Of a DNA stretch of 64,000 bases, positions 32,745-41,600 are shown piece by piece. The notes under the pieces were generated by a model that saw only the letters and a list, made by a program, of their open reading frames with translations, was not told the DNA's origin and made no database searches. Both the position numbers and the translations under genes were made by a program. The DNA comes from a virus. How positions within the stretch are numbered: the stretch's first letter is position 1; every line of letters begins with the position of its first letter. The stretch covers positions 1-64,000 of the IMG/VR virus record IMGVR_UViG_3300042322_000140; one strand, written 5' to 3'.

Positions 32745-32776
32745 GCAAAATTAAGAAAAATTATTTAATTTACAAA
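32745..32776 (-). promoter_or_regulatory. Late promoter for the 732/950/702-residue protein genes
   Basis: Minus strand: TTTG (32776-32773), 19 bases, TAATTTTGC (32753-32745). Spacing is one base shorter than in the other late promoters, and the start codon at 32710 is 35 bases beyond the box, so this copy is less canonical. Confidence 0.6.
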
Positions 32777-32781
32777 ATTAG

Positions 32782-33714
32782 TTAAATATCTGACTCATTG
32801 AGAGTGAACTTTAAAGCTATGCTATATCTACTATCTTTGTCGTATGTAATTCTGTTTAAGAACCAATCCCCTACCATTCTTTCAAGAAGTGCTTTTCCTT
32901 TAAAGCTTACAGCATTTGTGTTTACAAACTTATCTATTTGATTTTTGTCCTGTAATAAAAATGGAATGTTATTAGTATTGCTCTTTACTCTATTGTAGAA
33001 GTAGTCGTAGTTCCATTTAAAACCATCTGGGTTAGTTATCATAATATCCTGTGTACCGTTTGTGTTAGTTTTAGGATAGTTTCTTGAATTAGCCGTTTTT
33101 GTTTTCTCCGGTATTAGGTTAATATTTCCTGAACATACAATATTATTGTATATCATAGACTTATTAAATGTTAATCCTATACTAGTAGCATAATCATACT
33201 CATTGTGGTATCTTTTTGCCTCTGTCCATATTTGGACATTGTTCAATGTCTTAGTTACAAATTCTTCTTTTATTGGGTACTCTACTGTAAATGGTTGTTT
33301 TTTACCGTAGAATACTTGGTAAGATTTGTTTGTTAATAAGTGAGACCATAGACCAAATTCTGAGTAGTCTGGGGTTACATTCATACCTGTTTGGAAGTAC
33401 TTATTATGATTTATATAATAGTTTGGCTCAAATCCATAAAAACTCATCCAGGAACCTAATACTGGAGAGTAAGCAATTGTCCAAGATACATCCTCAAAAT
33501 CTGTTGGGTTTACCTCTACTGGTACTACTATATTAGTTATTATTGGATCCACTACATCCAGACAGTTGCAGTGTGCGTTCCCGTTTTGTGTTAATACAAG
33601 TGTGCACCCTTCAGGGCACTGAATATCTGTTAGTACAGTTATCTTTGTGCATTCCTGAAATGGAAACGCTTGTATTGGTGTTAATTCATATCCTTCTGGG
33701 CAAGTACAATTCAT
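32782..33714 (-). CDS. Probable detached C-terminal part of the crAss-like muzzle protein (310 aa)
   Basis: The first 50 residues hold a Cys-rich segment with CTCPEGYEL and CPEGCTLV elements. From about residue 70 the sequence, DVSWTIAYSPVLGSWMSFYG, GLWSHLLTNKSYQVFYGK, then GKALLERMVGDWFLNRITYD, matches what I recognise as the C-terminal portion of muzzle (stabilisation) proteins of crAss-like phages, where it normally follows VFITKKDYIP-type sequence in one chain. Here that upstream sequence ends in the 2411-residue protein two genes away. The gene is preceded by the 635-residue gene at 11 bases and followed by a promoter. The simplest reading is a muzzle chain split into separate polypeptides. 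Confidence 0.55.
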   Translation of the reverse strand: MNCTCPEGYELTPIQAFPFQECTKITVLTDIQCPEGCTLVLTQNGNAHCNCLDVVDPIITNIVVPVEVNPTDFEDVSWTIAYSPVLGSWMSFYGFEPNYYINHNKYFQTGMNVTPDYSEFGLWSHLLTNKSYQVFYGKKQPFTVEYPIKEEFVTKTLNNVQIWTEAKRYHNEYDYATSIGLTFNKSMIYNNIVCSGNINLIPEKTKTANSRNYPKTNTNGTQDIMITNPDGFKWNYDYFYNRVKSNTNNIPFLLQDKNQIDKFVNTNAVSFKGKALLERMVGDWFLNRITYDKDSRYSIALKFTLNESDI

Positions 33715-33725
33715 TTTCTATATTT

Positions 33726-35633
33726 TTATGTTGTTACTGCTGTAAAACTTAATGGTACCATACTTCCAGATGATATATCTGGTGTAAAGGTATGTGTGCC
33801 TGCTGCTAGTGGTGTGCCTAATGCTGTAAGTGTAATTGTTTGTACACCGGTTCCTGCAAATACTCCTGTGCCTCTAAATGTTACTCCATTCGCACTTGCA
33901 ATAATATCATATGAACCTACACTTAAACCTGTTCCTAAACTTGTTACAGTTACTGTAAGAGATTTTGTTACACCGGTTGTTATTGCTACTCCTGCTGACA
34001 TAGTTCCTGTTTGTGCCCCCCAAATTAGTGCTGAAGCAATAGTACTCTTACCTCCAGTTGATGGTTGTAGTACTCTTGGTGCTGCTGATGGATTACATGG
34101 ATTAATTTCAAGGATCTTATCTCCAATAATACCTTGATATACACGAGTTGTCCCTACAAAAAATTCTAATCCTACTACACCTGAGTGTTGGTCATAATAT
34201 TGATTTGGGGCAGTCCCTAATACATTTGTTCCTCTTAACCTAATTTTTAAAGTCCCTACCCCAGAAGGTAATCCATTACCTATTGCTAATATTTCAGCAG
34301 CACTATATGTTATAGAAGATTGTCTTGCACCTGCTGCTGCCATATGTGTTGAGGGATCATCCCAATTAGCTATTGGTATAGGGCCACCGCCAGCATTATT
34401 CATATTTGCTATACCTACTGGTATACCGTTTGTCATAAATTCAAACCTTGCTCTGTTACAAGTATGTCCTGATGCAGAACTTAGTGCCCATTGTGGGTTT
34501 AGTGTGCCTCCAGGAACTGTGACAACTCCTATTAAACTACCGTCTAATCTTTGAAAAGTAGGAGTTGATAAAGCTCCAGCTGTTCTTGTCATATTTATTA
34601 TATTAGCAGAACTTGTGACTGTTATTCCAAGACTTAATAGTCCTGCAGAATGTGTAGTAACAAAAGTTGCAGCTGTTTGTGTTAAGTCTACATTAAACTC
34701 TATAAAGTAGATATGTGATTCATCATATCTAACTTCTGCTGATCCATCTGTCCCTGATAAAGTTATTGAGTGGTTAGTTGTTGCATTTGTATACTGCGAG
34801 CCTATTCCATCGTAAACTACTCTAGCTGTAAGTGCTGCTAAACATGTAGTTACTGTTGCTCCTACATTCACTACGTAGTTAAGGTTAGTTGTACAACCGT
34901 TTGGTGCAGTTGCTTGTATGTGGTATGTTACTACTCCTGCTACTGATGCTGTCAATGTGTTTGATATTGTTGTACCTGAACCAGCTATTGCACCAGTTAT
35001 TGTGCCAGGAGATGTTACAGTCCATGTAAATGTTGTCCCTGGTAATCCACTGCTAATAGCTATATTTACTGTAGCTCCACTTGCTATTGCTTGTGGTGAG
35101 CTAGGTGTTACTATTATATCTGGGACTGTATTTACTGTGACTATTACTTCAACTGGCTGCCCTTGGCATTGGCTAGATATTTCAAAAGGTGTTATAGTAT
35201 AAGTTACTGTACCTAATCCTGTTAATGTTTGTGCTATTACGCTACTATTACCTGATGAAGCCCCCATTACTCCTGATTGAACAGCGGTCCATGTGTAAGC
35301 AATCCCAGATTCTGTACTTGCTAATGCTATATTTGTTGCAGATCCACTACAAATAGTTTGCGGACTTGCAAATACGTCTGCTGTACATACACAAGTTGCT
35401 GCTACAATTTCTATAAGTGTACATGTGTCAAGATTTGGGTCATACGTATATCCATCTGGGCATAAGTCTAGGCCCTGTGTAATTATTTGACAATACCCAC
35501 CAACTAACTCATACCCATCTGGACAGGTTGTTATTGTGCATGACGGGTATATTGAGTCTATGTATTCACAAAAATATTCTCCTCCTATTTGTACTAGAGT
35601 TCTTCCCTCTAAGCATGTGCATGATTCTGCCAT
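33726..35633 (-). CDS. Cys-module and PKD-like adhesin protein inserted between muzzle parts (635 aa)
   Basis: The N-terminal 75 residues contain three short Cys modules (CTCLEGRTL, CPDGYELVGGYC, CPDGYTYDPNLDTC). Residues of about 80-265 are two PKD/Ig-like domains with TICSGSATNIALAST and TFTWTVTSPG elements, typical of flavobacterial surface proteins. The remainder is beta-rich with several long Thr/Gly/Ser segments, as in fibres, ending in a domain with GTLKIRLRGTN. No enzyme motif is seen. It lies between the 2411-residue and 310-residue genes with gaps of 11 bases on each side, so all three are made together. A receptor- or glycan-binding appendage attached at the muzzle is the likely role, inferred from modules and place. 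Confidence 0.6.
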   Translation of the reverse strand: MAESCTCLEGRTLVQIGGEYFCEYIDSIYPSCTITTCPDGYELVGGYCQIITQGLDLCPDGYTYDPNLDTCTLIEIVAATCVCTADVFASPQTICSGSATNIALASTESGIAYTWTAVQSGVMGASSGNSSVIAQTLTGLGTVTYTITPFEISSQCQGQPVEVIVTVNTVPDIIVTPSSPQAIASGATVNIAISSGLPGTTFTWTVTSPGTITGAIAGSGTTISNTLTASVAGVVTYHIQATAPNGCTTNLNYVVNVGATVTTCLAALTARVVYDGIGSQYTNATTNHSITLSGTDGSAEVRYDESHIYFIEFNVDLTQTAATFVTTHSAGLLSLGITVTSSANIINMTRTAGALSTPTFQRLDGSLIGVVTVPGGTLNPQWALSSASGHTCNRARFEFMTNGIPVGIANMNNAGGGPIPIANWDDPSTHMAAAGARQSSITYSAAEILAIGNGLPSGVGTLKIRLRGTNVLGTAPNQYYDQHSGVVGLEFFVGTTRVYQGIIGDKILEINPCNPSAAPRVLQPSTGGKSTIASALIWGAQTGTMSAGVAITTGVTKSLTVTVTSLGTGLSVGSYDIIASANGVTFRGTGVFAGTGVQTITLTALGTPLAAGTHTFTPDISSGSMVPLSFTAVTT

Positions 35634-35644
35634 TTTTTATTCTT

Positions 35645-38600
35645 TTAAAAATTTCTTATTGCTCTTACTCTACTTCCATTTCCTCCTTGACCGTTTGGTT
35701 GTTGTGGTCTTAGAGACCCTGCTGGTGTAGTATTGTAGTTATAAAATTGTATATTATAAGCTAAAGTGCTAGATGGAACTCTGCTTGAAGTCCAATAGTG
35801 AGATCTTCTTGTATCTCCATCTGTTGCAAAGTTTCCTATTACTGCCATATTTTGCCAAACTTTATATAATTCATCTGCACTTGGTAAATACCAGTCCGTA
35901 TAACCCCCACCTGTATAGTCTACACAAAGTTGTGCTGCGTAGTCTGTTGAAGTTGTAGATGTTGTGTAGCCAAAAGTTGAAAATAACAAATTTGTATTTG
36001 CTAATCCTGAACCAAAAGTGGTAGGTAGAGGAGATGGTAATGGGACTGTTGGAGAAAATGTTGTCATACCTAAGCCTGCTGTTAATCCTGGCACTCCTAT
36101 TGTTGGTAAATCAAATTCTGTGACTACTAATCCATGGCATCCTGAACTATCTAGGTGAAAGATAATTCCTCCTTGATGACTATCTCCAATTGCTAAGGTA
36201 CATACTTCTGCTAATACTTGAAAGCTTACAGTAGCTGTGTCACAATTTGTTAGGTTTAAATTTTCACATACTTGGTATGTTAAACTATGTGCTCCTATTG
36301 GTACTCCTACAGAAACAACTACATCATTTCCTGATAGTGTAATTCCAGTGTCGGTTGATGATACAAAACTTACTGTTACATTTGCAGGTATTACTGCTGC
36401 TCCATTTAAGGTGTCATTTGTAAGTACATTTGTAAATGTTGTACCTCCTATTGCATCTGTTATATTTATTCCTGTTTCATCATTTGCTACTATTGGTGCA
36501 CTATTTACTACTGCAGTTGCTACTGCAGTATCACAGTTTGTTGGATTAGCTATCTCACAAATTCCGTATGTTAATGTGTACGATCCTGGAGGTGTTCCAG
36601 CAGCTACCAATACGCTATTTCCAACAAGTGTTACGCCAGGATTGGTAGAAGATACAAAACTAGTTGTTACTTGTGCTCCTGTAACTGGTAATCCATTAAG
36701 AGTATCGTTTACTAATACATTTGGTACTGATGTTCCTCCAGCTGCTACCGTTAATGGTACTCCTGTATTATCATTTGCTACTATTGGCACACTGTTTACT
36801 AATACTGAAACTGTTCCTATATCACAATTTGATGGGTTTGCTACTTCACATATTCTATATGTTAATATGTATGATCCTGGAAGTGTCCCTGGAGCTACTA
36901 CAACACTATTTCCAACAAGTGTTACACCAGGATTGGTAGAAGACACAAAACTAGTTGTTACTTGTCCTGATGATATTGCTACTCCATTTAGTGTGTCGTT
37001 TATCAATACATTTGCAAATGCTGTTCCACCTGATATACTAGTTAGTGGTGTTCCTATATCGTCATTTGCTAAAATTACTGCATTATTAACTAATATATTG
37101 ACATTAGCAGTATCACAGTTTGTTGGATTAGCTATCTCACATATTCTATATGTTAACGTGTACAATCCAGACGGTGTTCCTGGAGCTACTACAACGCTAT
37201 TTCCAACAAGTGTTACGCCAGGATTGGTAGAAGACACAATTGTTGTGTTTACTTGTGTAGAAACTACAGGTAACCCCTCTAATGTGTCATTTACTAGAAC
37301 ATTTGCTACAGATGTTCCACCAGATATTGAAACTACTGGTGTACCTGTATCATTTGTTGCAATTATTTCTGGTAATGGACAATTTGCTGGTACTCTAACT
37401 AATTTGTCGCACATAGAAGTTTCTATATTGTATGTATATCCAGGTGGACAATTTGTAGTTGTTTCTGGGTCACAGCATTTTGTTACGTTGTAAACAAATC
37501 CTTGTCCTTCAATATACTCTATACATGGGTTTTTAGGGATATAATCTTTCTTAGTTATAAAAACTCTTCTGTATCTACTATCCCACCCCATTGTAAGCCC
37601 AAGGCCATTATATGGATTGTCTATATCTACATTTGGTAGGTAGTTTAACATTTTGAATGGTAGGTGTTCTTTAAACCAGTTTCTCATTCCACTAGCTTTG
37701 TCTCCTGCCATAGCAGATATTTCTATCATACCTTCGCCATTTGATGGTACCATCAATACTTGCCCTCTTTTTGCATCTGCGAAAAAGTGTCCAAATTCAT
37801 TTGAAACAAAAGTGGAATTTTGCGTTCCTCCATAGCCTAACCTAGTGTTATGGAAAGATGTAGATCTTCTTTGGAAGAAGGAGTTTCCTCCAAGTAATGA
37901 CATTACTGGACTAGATCCATCATCTACTTTGCTATCTACTTTGTTATATAATACAGATGTATTTGCAAATCTAGCTAAAATAGCTTGACCTTCAATATCA
38001 ATTATATCTTTTAATTTTCCATAATTTGAAGGAAACTCAAAAATATCCAATGGTCTATATATTAACCATGGATCGTATAAAGAGTTCTCTGTACTATCTG
38101 GTAAGCTAGCTATTATACCATTTGGCATATCTTGAGTACACTCATTAAATGATCTTTCGTAAGTATCTGTAAGTGTTCTTCTTCTAGTCAAAGATATTTG
38201 TTTTGAATACTCTGAGTTATATAAGAACACATTAGGCTCTCTTATAGATACTTTTTCTTCTTGTGTCCAATCTCCTAAATCTCCTACTAGTGGATAAAAC
38301 TTTCTATTTGATTCTTTTCCTGCATATCTGTAATTAGTATTTATTCTAGTTTCAGATAAAAAATTAGTTATACCATAGTAGTATAAATAGAATTTAGAGG
38401 GGCTTGTAATATAATTTCCTGAAGATGCAAGATTATCAAATATGTAGTCGCTATCAATGTCTGGAAAATTTGAGCCAGCATTAGAAAAATCTTTATTTTG
38501 CTCATAGCTGCAATAGAATTGAGGATTTCTGCCTATGTTACTATAAAAAAAGTAATTGTAAGGTGTTAAATCTGCTTGTTTCATTGCAGTAACTAAAAAT

Positions 38601-41600
38601 AGTGGCATTTTTCTTTTTAGGGTGTGCCTTGAGATATAAGTATCCCCACCAAATATTGGTAAACATCCTGAAGTTGCATTTCTAAGATTTCCTACATATC
38701 CTGTAGATAGCCATTTTATAGAGCTTATAGTTCCATATTGAGTAGGTAAATAATTTTTTATTGCAACATATGGTGATGCTATATTTCTTACTATCTCTGG
38801 GCTTCTCCCTGCTCCACCAAATCCGGATGCTGATTGATAAGTAATACTTGCATCCGCACCTTTATCATATATTCTATAATTATTAATACTAGCAGTAGGA
38901 TAAGTAATAGGCATATCTCCAAAGGATAGCAATACAGATCTTTCTCTATCAATATTATTAACATTTAATCTTTCTCCGGTTACTTCATTTGTTGTAACAA
39001 GTCTTCCGTCATTCAAGTATTTTGCAATATGCAGTCCTCTTAATTTATTCCCATTTAACCCAGGATCTAGCATGTAGTTATAGTAACCATCTGCATAATA
39101 ATAGTATGCAAAATTCTGTGGGCTACCAAAATCTCTAAATATTTTTAACCATTGGTATCTATATTCAGCATGTTTATAGATTAATGCTTCTGCTGTGCCA
39201 AATATAGCAACGATTCCTGCTGATATGAATGCTGGAAGTCCTATACTAGTACCTACAACAAATCCACCCATAAACCAAACTTGTGCATTAGATGTAATCT
39301 CAGCTACTTTTATTAGTATTTCTCCTGCTACTTCTATTGTAGCTAAAAAGTTTGCAAGACTTCTTGCTGCAGGTGATAAGATTACCCATTTAGGGTGTCC
39401 CTGGACTTCATCAAAATGACCTCTTGAGTTTCCAAACATGTAACCTTGAATACTAAGCTCTGAGGGTAGTCCTTGTCTATAGTAGTCTGTCTCTGGTGAA
39501 TGAAATGTGTAATTTCTATTTGATACTCCAAAAGTTACTCCATTTTCAGTACTTTGATCTTCTTCTAGGTTTAATAAGTCATTTTGGTAACTATTAAATG
39601 GGTAGTTTGAATAGTATACTGTTTTTGTGTGTTCTTTGTATTTTCTCATATCATACAAAAGACCAGAAGCTACTACTCCTCTATCTAAAGAGATGTCTCC
39701 TCTGAATACTTCATATCCTGATATTTTACTTCTATCACTTTGTGTCAACAATCCATTAACTACGGCTATGTCTAAAAATGCACTTATTAAGTTCTCATCT
39801 ATTGTTATACCCAATGGAAATATCAAACTACTACCAAATGGGCTTTGTTGTTTATTTGACATAAACGGTGCTAAGTCATTGTCTGGGAATTTGAAATGTC
39901 TTATATTAGCACAAGTAAAGTTAGCATTATTATTTAAAATATAACTACCATTAGCTACAGCATCTACAAATATATCCTCAAATTTTGTTCTTATATCTAT
40001 TGGTATTAAGTTCTGAGGTATTACTAAATCTCTAGAGTCATAAAGTTCTGGATTATCTGGGTATGTTTCTTCACTCTCCCAATAAGCAAACTCTCCTTTT
40101 CTATATGGTACAGCATTGCAGCTTTGTACTACTGGCTGTTGAAAAGTACATGTCGCTGTAGCTATTATCTTTTTGTCAAATCTAATAGAATCCCAAGTTA
40201 CATCTACTCTACTGTACTCTATATCTCTTTGAGTTACAGTATAACAGCTAGTTGTTGGCATGGATATGTACACTAATGCATTATTAGTATTAAAAAATGA
40301 AATATCTGTATCAATTGTTCTGCTTACTATTGGGCAATCTACTACTACATAATATTTTTTGCTTGTCAGCCACCCATTTGTTATAATTGGTGCTACTACT
40401 CCTAATGAATCTGTTATCTTTAAGCCATTTGGTGCTATACTTGAATCTTTTTCTAGAAGAAATGTCATTCCATCTGCTACTGTAATTATCTTTGAATAAA
40501 TAGCTGTTGTGTCTGAGCAACTTTTGAATATAGAAACTCTTAGCTGTGTAACTGGACCTAATGTGTCTTGTGGTGGTGTTGCCTTATCTTTACTTATATC
40601 AAGTAAAAATCTAGTTTTAGTTCCAATTTCTCCCTTGAACCAAAGTGCTCCTTTATGTATTTTATTAGTAAAGTTTCCAGATATTCCACCAATATGAGGT
40701 ATTTTAGAAGTATATAAATTATTTACTGTTGAGCTTATGTAGTAGTTATTAAAAGATGCCGCATTATAATTATCATTAGCGTTTGCATAAGTAGCTATTG
40801 CTACAGGATAATTACAATCTTCATTTTCAAAATCAGAGTCTCTTAATCTAACTGGGACTTCTTGGTTATTCCAAGTATCTTGTACTAATGTTCCTGGAGT
40901 AAATCCTAATGGATTAGTTGGATCTTGTTGTGGTGTACCTGTTGTTGAGTTTGTCTTATATATAGTGCAGGTTTTTGGCATTTTTATCCTTAGATACTCA
41001 GAGGGGAATACTTTTTCTATCTTTGTAGCCGCTTCATTTACAATATCTCCAACTACTACCTCTGTTTCTAATGTAGGTACATCACACTCTAACCCATCAA
41101 AAATATCTGTTTCACAACCTACTGCAGTGTAATTTCCATTTATTGCTGTACATATATCAGTTCCTTCGAATGCAACCGGGCAATCTGCTTTATGTTCTTC
41201 TATATACTGTGCTAATCCTACATATTCTGTTTCTTCTATATCTATAGAAAACATGTCTTGAGTTACATTATATACCCCTTCTACAATACAAGTTTTTGTT
41301 AAACTTTCTGTTACTGGTACTGTTTGTATATCTACTCCTTCACATATAGAACCTGGTTCAGAAAAAGCGGTGTTATAAAATTGCCATTTTTGATTTCTGT
41401 TTACTGAATTACATGATTGTATGTTTTTTATTATCGAGTCTACATCATCATTTATACCATTGCCACTTTCATCTACTACTAGATCCTTTTCTCCTGGTAT
41501 AGCAAATCTGCTTATTAATGGAAATAAAGCTGTTTCGTATCCTCCATCTAGAAAAAATCTTATAGATAATGGTACAACTTCGTCTCTATTATAGCCTAAA

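Noticed and set aside
35645-36200. Complete diversity-generating retroelement
   Set aside because: Only a possible variable-region fold is present; no reverse transcriptase, accessory gene or template repeat was seen in the window.
36237-37493. Long open frame of 418 codons on the + strand
   Set aside because: It lies exactly opposite the four tandem repeats of the muzzle/adhesin gene, and its own repeats mirror them. Composition is Thr/Val/Pro-rich without any domain, so it is an antisense shadow.
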